Notes under the pieces: model-generated
Told to the model about the DNA's origin: nothing
The model's input: the letters and a program-made list of their open reading frames with translations, nothing else
Databases searched by the model: none
In this document: piece by piece, positions 10,601 to 20,000 of the stretch
Numbering within the stretch: the first letter of the stretch is position 1
How the letters are laid out: the number at the start of each line of letters is the position of its first letter
From: Closterium sp. Naga37s-1
Taxonomy: Eukaryota > Streptophyta > Zygnematophyceae > Desmidiales > Closteriaceae
NCBI GenBank assembly: GCA_947471745.1
Contig: CANJKZ010000518.1
Location: 124,001 to 188,000, forward strand
DNA length: 64,000 nucleotides
Direction: 5' to 3'
Program-made: the position numbers and the translations under genes

Positions 10601-10872
10601 CCCGCCGTCACCTGTGGCGCCGACATCGGCGACACTCCACTTCGACGCCCACCGGCGTCGCCTTGCGAGTAGCCTGCAGCCGCCGACGACTGCATCCCTC
10701 GCGCCTGAACGCCGCCGGCTTCACCGGCGTGTATCACACCTCGCTGCCTCGACGTGCCTCCCGCACTGCTGCCGACCTGGCCTCCACCGGCGTTGACGCC
10801 CACGTCGACGCCGCCGTCGTTGTTCACCGGTCGAGGAGAGGCAGGCCGAGAAGGGGGTGCTCCGCCGCCCAC
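7642..10872 (-). CDS. gag-pol: Copia gag, protease and integrase (1076 aa, decaying element)
   Basis: The product is the front part of a copia polyprotein. After a Gly/Pro-rich leader comes the gag capsid-like domain (about residues 110-330), then a CCHC zinc knuckle of the C-x2-C-x4-H-x4-C form (CWLCGDPDHLSFEC, around 9790). The aspartic protease DSG has Asp at residue 472. The pre-integrase zinc motif (MHARLAHVG and CVSCVSGK) follows, then the integrase core with D680, D743 and E779 (D,D-35-E) and the integrase C-terminal region. It ends at TAG 7642-7644, but the same frame continues into an acidic linker and RT, so this stop is a nonsense mutation and not the natural end. The ATG used here is simply the first Met of the open stretch; the true gag start is probably the upstream ATG at 11088. 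Confidence 0.85.
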   Translation of the reverse strand: MGGGAPPSRPASPRPVNNDGGVDVGVNAGGGQVGSSAGGTSRQRGVIHAGEAGGVQARGMQSSAAAGYSQGDAGGRRSGVSPMSAPQVTAGGIAPSYGYFKFAPDRILVTPPLVGRQDILTWKEAIEPQLEMAGLIGFARGTVATPEEHHADLRAEFHAVQLLTFIVISRCCSPGVQIALKWCREYLDAGHRAWHFIESTYQVTDDLYIAQLEGQLTHLRMGDEETATDYCNRARRILATIRMAGAQYSTASYVTHVMQGLLSSYNLLKRLSMAPSTRMTLNEDNLTSYILQDEAMQEAEWSQELLAQANFVAPAKQGGRPGQRGQSGGGSSGGWKPGKDADKKKSAKDSGRGGGGRRRECWLCGDPDHLSFECPDHSDSDDDDAKGGRGRSGSRRPRRGGSKPRKEKQSTKSTSAKDADFSAGGKTKDDKAASCSLVGVVEPTVSLAPEAGEDFRAVAAAVQANPAVVLLDSGCSHHLMATKEAFVNLGPSGDVKHVRGFNGALQDVQGRGTVALTGEAGKQVLIPDVLYVPGVRANLLSAGQLKEHGVKLQEDGDGMLLVSAAGEVLGRVTYTGRVLCTDLRPSSATPTTPTTEVVALRAIVSATTATPDRMHARLAHVGMDTIRSSAKHEVATGLDLKSASGADSPCVSCVSGKLTRHTFPDKGSDADDVLAVVHIDLCGPFRVAAKDGSLYFLLLKDRKTRFVWVRPVAKKSDALREFVQWLAAAERQTKRSVLMLRSDRGGEFLGKQFTDFVNGKGIVHDLTCPYTPQPNGMAEREMRTVVESVRTMLLHMGVQHHWWHLALRQAVWVRNCLERSALPPGTTPFQLLTGKKPDLSLARVWGCMAQFLVPEQQRGGKLQPKARWGLHLGVSEESKGWELLDIADNRVVTTSDVVFYENMSLEVWKSAHGPASGRLPVHPPTDTSAATLPLLAEVGGLAGGDAETVPDLCTPPATPPVADLPGLTPTSASGDEGRSGASPVAPAPCIAGGRRDVVLVGVGAKLTPTGRQQVVQPVNPVKETPAEKQLTGEQAAATPTKEQSATGQSAGEPTTGETSAGTPTTWEQSAGTPAAE

Positions 10873-11088
10873 ATGTGGCGGAGTCCTGCCTCGACGACTG
10901 CCCAGGGTATCGCCCCGTACTCCTGGGCCTCATGGCGTCTCCTCGCATCCTCCAGCTGTGCCTCCAGGGTGTCCATCACCTCGGCGTCACCTACGCGCAC
11001 GCTAGTGACTGCACGGCTGCCGGCCTACGAACACGGTTGGTGCAAAGTCGGCTAGACTGAACTTCGTCGCGGTGTCGTCCACGCTCAT
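10873..11088 (-). pseudogene. Probable gag N-terminus, frameshifted
   Basis: From ATG 11088 the minus strand encodes a typical copia gag-like opening (MSVDDTATKFSLADFAPTVF), in the same frame as the ORF at 10872. A TAG at 11004-11002 closes it after 28 codons. The adjacent frame from about 11010 stays open with a charged, coiled-coil-like stretch (VMDTLEAQLEDARRRHEAQEY), so a small indel near 11005-11010 is the likely break. This is inference from frame continuity only. Confidence 0.5.
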
Positions 11089-11741
11089 CGCACCATGCGG
11101 AGATAACTGCAGCAACGGGAGCTAGGCTGCGGGCTAGGCACGGGTGCTCGTGTGATCTCTGCGTTCCCTATTCCTTAGTCGTTTTCCTAGTGTGTTCACT
11201 GCTTGCACATTCACAGGGCAATTTGGCAAGAGTTTCACTAGAGAAAGTTGACAACAATAATTGCAACAACATTGGCAACACTGACTACATCAGAGCTAGC
11301 TAGGCTGCTGGTCGACCTCCAGCGCAGCATGGTCGACCGCGCTCCAGCGCAGCAGCGCTCGCACCGCTCCAGCGTTGCAGAGCAGCGGTTCGCCAACGTT
11401 GCAAGTCCACGGTGTGCCAACGCTGCAGCAAGTCGGCTGCACAGCGTTGCACCCGCAGGACAACGGTGCACCTGCTTCGCAGGTGCGCGCAACCGGTTGG
11501 CGCTCCACACCTTGTCACGAGCACAGCGCAAACGCCTGGCAGACTCCACGCCAGCGACTGCGCCCACCAGCCACGTCGACCTCAGTATACCACCCCCGAG
11601 GTCGGTCTCGCAGACTCCACCCCGGCGACATTCGCGCACGTCGCCCGAATATCCCGGTCGACCGGGCAACCACGCCTGGCCGACCAGCGCAGTCCGTAGC
11701 CGGCCACGCATGCTCGGCGTCCCCAATCCGGTGTCCAGGCG
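11089..11741. other. Non-coding stretch upstream of minus-strand gag
   Basis: 11089-11290 is less GC-rich and may hold what remains of a leader or 5' LTR for the minus-strand element. I found no clear TG...CA ends or primer binding site. 11290-11741 is GC-rich with imperfect repeats around CCAGCGCAGC and GTTGCA. Open frames here overlap on both strands, lack any recognisable domain and look like composition artefacts. Confidence 0.4.
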
Positions 11742-12010
11742 CCCAGGACACCGTCCGAACCCCCAGGTCGGTGTCCAGACGCCCAGGGCGCCGTGCAGAC
11801 CTCCAGAGCGGCGTCCAGCCTCCCAGGACGCCGGCCAGACTCCCAGGTCGGCGTGCGGGCCCCCAGGACGCCCAGGTCGGTGTCCTGGCCCCCAGGACGC
11901 CGTGCAGGCGCCCACGACGTCGACCAGGCGCCCGGGAAGTCATACCGACGCCCAGGTCGGCGTCCAGCTTCCCAGGACGCCGTCCAGGCGTCCAGGGCGG
12001 CGTCCTCCTG
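11742..12010. repeat. 20-bp degenerate minisatellite (about 14 copies)
   Basis: Units close to CCCAGGACGCCGTCCAGGCG begin at 11742, 11762, 11782, 11802, 11822, 11842 and 11862. After a 10-bp shift they begin at 11871, 11891, 11911, 11931, 11951, 11971 and 11991. Copies differ at several positions. The following 150 bp (to 12162) is GC-rich with short GGCGCCCTCCAG repeats and no gene. Confidence 0.85.
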
Positions 12011-12162
12011 CTCGGCGCCCTCCAGCCAGGCGCCCTCCAGCTCGGCGCCCTTGCATTGGCCCCCGTGCCCACTGCTGCAGGTCGGCTGCAACCCCCGCAA
12101 ACCCGACCACAAGGTCGGCTCCGCCCAAGCGAGGACGGGGGCACACAACGCTCCCGTTGACA

Positions 12163-13287
12163 GTTGCGAGCATCATCGGTCATCGGCGCTCGCGAATGAA
12201 GAGCGCACGCTGCACTTCCTACATGTGTGCGGATCCTTCCGCGCTTTGGTGGTAGAAGCGCTCATTCCAAGCGTTTTTCTTCCGCCAAGTCACGTGGCTG
12301 CGCTTGTCTGGTCCTCTTGCCAAGCCAGCAAGGGCGTGGGAGGGTTGCGAGCATCATCGGTCATCAGCGCTCGCGAATGAAGAGCGCCCGCTGCACTTCA
12401 TGCACATGCGCGGATCCTTCCGCGTTTTGGGGATGGAAGCGCTCGTTCCGAGTGTTTTTCTTCCACCGGGTCACGTGGCTGCGCTTATCTTGTCCTCTTG
12501 CCAAGCCAGCAAGGGCGTGGGAAGGTTGCGAGCATCATCGGTCATCGGCGCTCGCGAATGAAGAGCGCCCGCTGCACTTCCTGCACGCGTGCGGATCATT
12601 CCACGTTTTGGGGGTGGAAGCGCTCGTTCGGAGCGTTTTTCTTCCGCCGGGTCATGTGGCTGCACTTTTTTGGTTCTATTGGCAAGCCAGCAAGGGTGTG
12701 GGACGGTTGCGAGCATCATCGGTCATCGGCGCTCGCAAATGAAGAGCGCCCGCTGCACTTCCTGTACGAATGCGGATCCTTCTACATTTTGGGGGTAGAA
12801 GCGCTCATTCCAAGCGTTTTTCTTCCGCCAAGTCACTTGGTTGCGCTTGCCTGGTCCTCTTGCGAAGCCAGCAAGGGCGTGGGAGGGTTGAGAGCATCAT
12901 TGGTCATCTGCGTTCGCGAATGAAGAGCGCCCGCTGCACTTCCTGCACATGTGCGGATCCTTCCGCGTTTTGGTGGTGAAAGCGCTCGTTCCGAGCGTTT
13001 TTCTTCCGCCGGATCACGTGGCTGCGCTTGTCTGGTCCTCTTGCCAAGCCAGCAAGGGCGTGGGAGGGTTGCGAGCATCATCGGTCATCGGCGCTCGCGA
13101 ATGAAGAGCGCCCGCTGCACTTCATGCACATGTGCGGAACCTTCCGCGTTTTGGGGGTACTAGCGCTCGTTCCGAGCATTTTTCTTCCGCCAGGTCACGT
13201 GGCTGCACTTGTCTGGTCCTACTGCCAAGCCATCAAGGGCGTGGGAGGGTTGCGAGCATCATCGGTCATCGGCGCTCGCAAATGAAG
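12163..13287. repeat. 181-bp satellite (6.2 copies)
   Basis: GTTGCGAGCATCATCGG or a close variant recurs at 12163, 12344, 12525, 12706, 12887, 13068 and 13249, an exact 181-bp period. Each copy carries a near-palindrome CGCTC-GTTCC-GAGCG followed by a run of five T, and usually a GGATCC. The last copy is cut after about 38 bp, where the 366-bp array begins. Open frames in the array follow from the repeat and are not called. Confidence 0.95.
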
Positions 13288-14533
13288 GCCTAATCTAGTG
13301 GACTAGCAAGAATATGGCACTAACTGCATCTCTACAAACATACGTAATGCGCTGGTCAGTTTGGTCGGTATGCGAGCCTGTAGTGCAGATACCATGTACG
13401 ACTAAAATGTCTTTATCTGCCAAATTACATAAATCCGATAGGATAAAACATGGTAGGGGGGTGGGGAATGGTATCATTTAAAGGAAATGGGAAAACATAT
13501 AATATTCACTGTATTTGTACGGAGAGAATAATGTGTCGGCTGGTAAGGTCAGTATGCACGCTAGCGTGTAGGTACAAGGCGGAACTGGAACTCTGAAATT
13601 TCCCAAATTATGTGGATCTGAAAGGTTTTAACCTAGTGTTGTTGAATTAGAAGGCCTAATCTAATGGACTGGCAAGAATATGATAGTAACTGCATCTCTA
13701 CAAACATGAGTAATGCGCTGGTCAGTTTGGTCGCTTTGCGCGCCTGTAGTGCAGGTACCATGTACGACTGGAATGTCTATATCTGTCAAATTACATAGAT
13801 CCGATAGGTTAAAACATGGTCGGGGGGTGGGGAATGGTATAATTTAAAAGAAATGGGAATACATATGGTATTCACTGTATTTGTACAGAGAGAATAATAC
13901 GTCGGCTGATAAGGTCAGTATGCACGCTTATGTGTAGGTACAAGGCGGAGCTGGAACTCTGAAATCTCCCAAATTATGTGGATCGAAAAGGTTATAACCA
14001 AGTGTTGTTGAAGTAGAAAGCCTATTCTAGTGAACTGACATGAATATGGTACTAACTGCATTTCTAGAAACATAAGTAATGCGCTGGTCAGTTTGGTCGG
14101 TATGCGCGTGCAGGTACCATGTATGACTGCAATGTCTATATCTGCCAAATTATATAGATCCGATAGGTTAAAACATGGTAGGGGGGTGGGGAATGGTATT
14201 ATTTAAAGGAAATGGGAATACATACGGTATTCACTGTATTTGTACGGAGAGAAAATGCGTCAAGCCGGTAAGGTTAGTATGTACGCTTGTGTGTAGGTAC
14301 AAGGCGGAGCTGGAACTCTAAAATCTCCCAAATGATGTGGATCGGAAAGGTTATAACCAAGTGAAGTAGAAGGCTTAATCTAGTGAACAGACAAGAATAT
14401 GATATTAACTGCATTTCTTAAAACATAAGTAATGCGCTGGTCAGTTTGGTCGGTATGCGCGCCTGTAGTGCAGGTACCATGTACGACTGGAATGTCTATA
14501 TCTGCCAAATTACATAGATCTGATAGGTTAAGA
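13288..14533. repeat. 366-bp satellite (about 3.4 copies), dimeric
   Basis: GCCTAATCTA or a close variant starts copies at 13288, 13654, 14020 and 14373; the third copy is 353 bp because of a short deletion. The unit is AT-richer than its neighbours. Within each unit two diverged halves align: GGTCGGTATGC/GGTCAGTATGC and CCAAATTACATAAATCCGAT/CCAAATTATGTGGATCTGAA, with half spacings of 173 and 193 bp (13430, 13603, 13796). The array ends abruptly at the 13-bp repeat. Confidence 0.92.
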
Positions 14534-14635
14534 CAAATGGCTAAGCCAAATGGCTAAGCCAAATGGCTAAGCCAAATGGCTAAGCCAAATGGCTGAGACA
14601 AATGGCTAAGCCAAATGGCTCAGCCAAATGGAAGC
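14534..14635. repeat. 13-bp repeat (about 8 copies)
   Basis: AAATGGCTAAGCC repeats head to tail with a few G/A and A/C changes. It bridges the end of the 366-bp array and the first 182-bp monomer. Confidence 0.9.
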
Positions 14636-16727
14636 TAAAGCGGCGGGTTCGTCTGAAGTTATTAGGAGCTGGAAACTGACCGCAGTGAACTTATGACACT
14701 GGCAAAGATGATCGTGCATGGCGGTCCATGATTTGAATAACTTCGCTTCACATTTTATACCGCTGCGGATTTCGCAGCTTTCTGGTCTCACGAACGCCCT
14801 TATAGGGGGGCGGTTCTTCTTGCGGCGGGCTCGTCTAAAGTTATTAGGAGCTGGAAACTGACTGCAGGGTAGTTAGGACTGTGACAAAGATGATCGTACA
14901 TGGCGGTCCATGATTTGAATAACATCGCTCCACATTTTATACCGGTGCGGATTTCGCAGCTTTCTGGTCTCACGAACGCCCTTATAGGGGGGCGGTTCTT
15001 CTTCCGGCGGGCTCGTCTAAAGTTATTAGGAGCTGAAAACTGACCGCAGGGTACTTAGGACACTGGCAAAGATGATCGTGCATGGCGGTCCATGATTTGA
15101 ATAACTTCGCTTCACATTTTATACCGCTGCGGATTTCGCAGCTTTCTGGTCTCACGAACGCCCTTATAGGGGGGCGGTTCTTCTTGCGGCGGGCTCGTCT
15201 AAAGTTATTAGGAGCTGGAAACTGACTGCAGGGTAGTTAGGACTGTGACAAAGATGATCGTGCATGGCGGTCCATGATTTGAATAACTTCGCTCCACATT
15301 TTATACCGGTGCGGATTTCGCAGCTTTCTGGTCTCACGAACGCCCTTATAGGGGGGCGGTTCTTCTTGCGGCGGGCTCGTCTAAAGTTATTAGGAGCTGG
15401 AAACTGACCGCAGGGTACTTAGGACATTGGCAAAGATGATCGTGCATGGCGGTCCATGATTTGAATAACTTCCCTTCACATTTTATGCCTGAGCGGATTT
15501 CGCAGCTTTCTGGTCTCACGAACGCCCTTATAGGGGGGCGGTTCTTCTCGCGGCGGGCTCGTCTAAAGTTATTAGGAGCTGGAAACTGACCGCAGGGTAC
15601 TTATGACTGTGGCAAAGATGATCGTGCATGGCGGTCCATGATTTGAATAACTCCGCTTCACATTTTATGCCGGAGCGGAGTTCGCAGCTTTCTGGTCTCA
15701 CGAACGCCCTTATAGGGGGGGCGGTTCTTCTCGCGGCGGGCTCGTCTAAAGTTATTAGGAGCTGGAAACTTACCGCAGGGTACTTATGACTGTGGCAAAG
15801 ATGATCGTGCATGGCGGTCCATGATTTGAATAACTCCGCTTCACATTTTATGCCGGAGCGGAGTTCGCAGCTTTCTGGTCTCACGAACGCCCTTATAGGG
15901 GGGGCGGTTCTTCTCGCGGCGGGCTCGTCTAAAGTTATTAGGAGCTGGAAACTTACCGCAGGGTACTTATGACTGTGGCAAAGATGATCGTGCATGGCGG
16001 TCCATGATTTGAATAACTCCGCTTCACATTTTATGCCGGAGCGGAGTTCGCAGCTTTCTGGTCTCACGAACGCCCTTATAGGGGGGGCGGTTCTTCTCGC
16101 GGCGGGCTCGTCTAAAGTTATTAGGAGCTGGAAACTGACCGCAGGGTACTTAGGACACTGGCAAAGATGATCGTGCATGGCGGTCCATGATTTGAATAAC
16201 TTCGCTTCACATTTTATACTGCTGCGGATTTCGCAGCTTTCTGGTCTCACGAACGCCCTTATAGGGGGGCGGTTCTTCTTGCGGCGGGCTCGTCTAAAGC
16301 TATTAGGAGCTGGAAACTGACTGCAGGGTAGTTAGGACTGTGACAAAGATGATCGTGCATGGCGGTCCATGATTTGAATAACTTCGCTCCACATTTTATA
16401 CCGGTGCGGATTTCGCAGCTTTCTGGTCTCACGAACGCCCTTATAGGGGGGGCGGTTCTTCTTGCGGCGGGCTCGTCTAAAGTTATTAGGAGCTGGAAAC
16501 TGACCGCAGGGTACTTAGGACACTGGCAAAGATGATCGTGCATGGCGGTCCATGATTTGAATAACTTCGCTTCACATTTTATACCGCTGCGGATTTCGCA
16601 GCTTTCTGGTCTCTCGAACGCCCTTATAGGGGGGCGGTTCTTCTTACGGCGGGCTCGTCCAAAGTTATTAGGAGCTGGAAACTGACCGTAGGGTACTTAG
16701 GACTGTGACAAAGACGATCGTGCATGG
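14636..16727. repeat. 182-bp satellite, block 1 (about 11.5 monomers)
   Basis: CGGCGGG(C/T)TCGTC recurs every 182 bp (14641, 14823, 15005 and onward). Some monomers are 183 bp because a G-run has seven instead of six bases. Monomers contain the dyad CATGG-CGGT-CCATG, the dyad CCGC-T-GCGG (or CCG-GAG-CGG) and CGCCC-TTATAGG-GGGCG. The block is interrupted at 16727 by copia element I and resumes at 23908. Minus-strand open frames here are repeat artefacts. Confidence 0.97.
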
Positions 16728-16853
16728 TGAGAAGAAACGAGGAATGAGAATGACTAAGGGAAAGTTGGGTACAAATGTAAACCCTAGAAAAACTGTACCC
16801 CATATGTGCTACCCCGCTATAGCCTACAGTAGCTATGTCATATAAATCTGACA
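16728..16853 (-). repeat. 3' LTR of element I (126 bp)
   Basis: This is identical to the other LTR except for one C/A difference (GCCTACAGT versus GCCTAAAGT on the plus strand). On the element's own strand it runs from TGTCAGATTTATATGACA to a terminal TTCTCA. 126 bp is short for copia LTRs, which commonly run several hundred bp. Confidence 0.96.
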
Positions 16854-16874
16854 CACCCCCATAGGCAAAGTGGG
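16854..16874 (-). other. Polypurine tract of element I
   Basis: On the minus strand CTATGGGGGTG sits directly against the LTR. The same motif precedes the 3' LTR of element II. It is the expected plus-strand primer site. 16875-17059 is a 3' UTR with AT dinucleotide runs. Confidence 0.75.
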
Positions 16875-17059
16875 GGAGAACAAGGGGTCACAAGACCAGT
16901 CAAGCAAAGCAAAGCAAGCTCAGGGTGGATCACAAAGTCACCACACATTCCGAGCACAAGTTCAAGGCCACAAGGCCAGTTCACATGCAGGATTACATAT
17001 ATATATATGGCTAGACAAGCAAGAGCAGGTGTATATATATATGCAACAGTACAACAAGG

Positions 17060-20000
17060 TCAAGGGGTGAGCAAGTGAGGCAAGGTAGGCACAAGACCCA
17101 GCTGAGTACAGAAGCGCTGATGATCACAAGGCGCAAGTGCCTTGGTGAAGATATCAGCAGTGTTGGCCTGAGAGGCCACGTACGCAAGCCGCAGCTGACC
17201 ACGCTGCTGTAGCTCACGAGCAAGGAAGTAGCGGAGAGCAATGTGCTTCTTTCTGTGCTCCAGTCTCTGCTCTCGACACAAGGCCAGCATGGCCTTGTTG
17301 TCTACGTACAGCACTGGAGGAGAACGAGGCGGCTCTCCGAGGTCAGTCAGCAGGTAGGTGAGCCAGCGAAGCTCCTGTGCAGCCATGGCCCCGGCGTAGA
17401 TCTCAGCCTCACAACTGGAGCCGAGAACAGAAGACGAGCGGGTAGCCCGCCACGAAACAGAGCCGGAACCAAGGCTGAAGGTGTAACCCTGTGACGACCG
17501 CTGCGTAGCCTGGTCGTCAGCCCAAGAAGCGTCTGCGTGCCCAGTGAGGACCACTGGACTCTGCCCTCCAAGCACAAGCCCCATGCCCGACGTACTGCAC
17601 AAGTAACGCAACACCCTCTTCGCTGCAGCCATGTGCTCCGGTCTGTGTCTCCCAGGAGCAACATAGCGTGCGAGAATGCTAAGAGGGTATGCGAGGTCAG
17701 GTCGTGTGCAGGTCATCAGGTACATGAGGCAGCCAACAAGCTCTGGGTACGGGCCACTCGACTCTACGGACTCATCCGAAGGCAGAGCTGAGAGCGAGTG
17801 GCGAGTAGGCAGAGGAGTGGCCTGAGGCGAGGAGTACGTGAAGCCGAAGCGCTGAAGGACCTGCTGCACCATGTGTGACTGAGTCAGGGTAATGGTGCGG
17901 CGTGCTCTGTCCCGGGTGATCTGCAAGCCAAGGTAGCTGCGCAGTTCACCCAGGTCTGTGCACGTGTGTCTCTTCTGCAGCTCGGACTTCACGTGGGCGA
18001 GTCCAGCAGTGTCAGCTGTGGCAAAGACCAAGTCGTCGACGTACACGAGGATGTAGAACGGCGGCAAAGAAGTGTCGGTGCGCAGAAACAGCGACGGGTC
18101 GGCAGTAGAGGGAGCAAACCCAAGAGCCGCAAGTGTAGTCCTCAGTGTGTCGTGCCACTCACGCGGTGCCTGGCGGAGACCGTAGACTGGCCGCCGGAGG
18201 CTCCACTGGGTGCCAGGAGGAAAAGACCCAGTGAAGCCAGGTGGGCGACGCAGCCAGATCTCCTCGTGCAGGCTGCCCTGCAAGAAAGTAGTGCTGAAGT
18301 CAAGAGAGTGCAGCTCGTAGTCGCGGTGAGCAGCTATGTGCAGCAGTACCCGAAGAGTGGTCATCTTCGGGGTGGGAGAGAAGGTCTGAAAGTAGTCAAC
18401 TCCCTGCCGCTGACTGAAGCCACGAGCTACGTAACGCGCCTTGAAGACACGCGGAGAACCCGGCGGTCGCTTCACCCTGAAAATCCACATGCCACTGACG
18501 ATGTTCGCCCCAGGCGGGGGAACCTCGTCAACGTAGGTGCCTGTGGACTTCCAGGAAGCCATCTCTGTGTCCATAGCTGCCTGCCACTGAGAGGAGTAGG
18601 GACCCTCTATCGCCTCCGCGTAAGAGCGCGGAGTCGGGATGTCAAGTGCATCCGGGTCTCCCTCAGGGGTAAGCAGTACGGACACGAGATGAGGTGAAGC
18701 AGCAGCCAAACACTGGAACTCCTCCTGCCTGTCCTCAAGGACGTCCGTGCCAAGGGCACACTCACCCCCGACGGACGGAGGACAGACAGACTCAGACTCA
18801 ACGACAAGACTAGCAACGTAGTCTAGACGACAGCGAGCAGCAAAGTCGACGAGCTCAGCAACTAGGGCAGACGCAGCAGTGGACTCAAAGGAAGCGTCAG
18901 TGACGACAGTAGCAAGGAGACGCGTGACAGTAGGACTGGCAGCACGAAGAGAGTCCGACTCCGGGTCGGGAAGAGCAGGAAGAGAGGACTCCGGAGGAGA
19001 AGGCAAAGGGGCACGCAGAGGAGCAGTGGACGGACGCAGAGACATCCGGTGCGTGCCAGGGACAGGAGGAGGATGCTGACGCGAACCACGACCACTAGTG
19101 CGAGCAAGACGGACAGGCGACGCAGGGCGAGACGCAGGCTCACGACGCTCAGCAAGACCTCCAGTAGGGCCAGTGTAGGGAGAAGGAGTGGGCAGTGGGG
19201 AGGCCGGCTGTAACTGTAACTGTGACGGGACAGGCTGTGGACACTCTAAGGGAGGAGGAGGACCAGTAGAAGGCGGGAGACCAAGAACCTGCTGAAGGAG
19301 CGGAACGAAGTACGGCCGAGGCCGCGCGGCGACTCCAGACACAGCAGGGACAGCACCAGTACCCCCAGCGGCAGTACCAGCGTCAGCAGCACCTCCAGCT
19401 CCAGTACCTCCAGCAGCACCAGTAGCACCCCCAGCAGGACCGCCTCCAGGACCGACAGCACTAGCCTCCGCGTCAACACCCTCAGCAGCTCCAGCTCCAG
19501 TCGTAACCGCAGGCCCAGCAGCTCCAGTACTCCCAGTACGAGCACCTCCGGGACCCGCGGCACCAGCACCCTCAGCAGCCGAAGAACCTCCAGCTCCAGC
19601 AGCACGCCTCCAGCGCCGGGCAAACCACTCGCGCAGCTCCTGTGGAGAGAGTGGCTCCCGCCGAGACGAGGCACCCGGAGAACCTCCAGGCTCAGCACCG
19701 CCAGACGCCACACAAGCAGGCCCAGCTCCCGCAGGCTCCGCACCCCCAAGCTCAGCACCTCCAGGCGTAGCACCCCCAGGCTCAGCACCCCCAGGCTCAG
19801 CACCCCCAGGCTCAGCACCCCCAGTAGTAGTACCCCCAGGCTCAGCACCCCCAGGCTCAGCACCCCCAGTAGTAGCACCCTCAGGCGCAGCACCCCCAGG
19901 CGTAGCACCCACACGCTCAGCACCCCCAGAGTCAGCACCCCCAGGCTCAGCACCCTCAGCAGCACCAGAGTCACCAGTAACCTCGACAGGCTCGACTGCG

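Larger units (their letters stand above)
6436..11088 (-). mobile_element. Degenerate minus-strand Ty1/copia gag-pol, 3'-truncated
   Basis: One reading frame runs from an ATG at 11088-11086 through gag, protease, integrase and RT to 6436, interrupted by stops at 11002-11004, 7642-7644 and 7273-7275. RNase H and the 3' LTR are missing; the 21-bp array begins there. No LTR pair, primer site or target duplication was found. The sequence is a different copia family from the elements at 17 and 33 kb, judging by its canonical CCHC zinc knuckle and unrelated gag. Confidence 0.8.

Noticed and set aside
11238..13285. Overlapping ORFs in the GC-rich tract and the 181-bp array
   Set aside because: They are present on both strands, repeat-derived or composition-driven, with no recognisable domain.
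12163..13287. Bacterial-type intrinsic terminators (stem plus T-run)
   Set aside because: The host is eukaryotic and the motif is part of a satellite, so no transcription unit is being ended.
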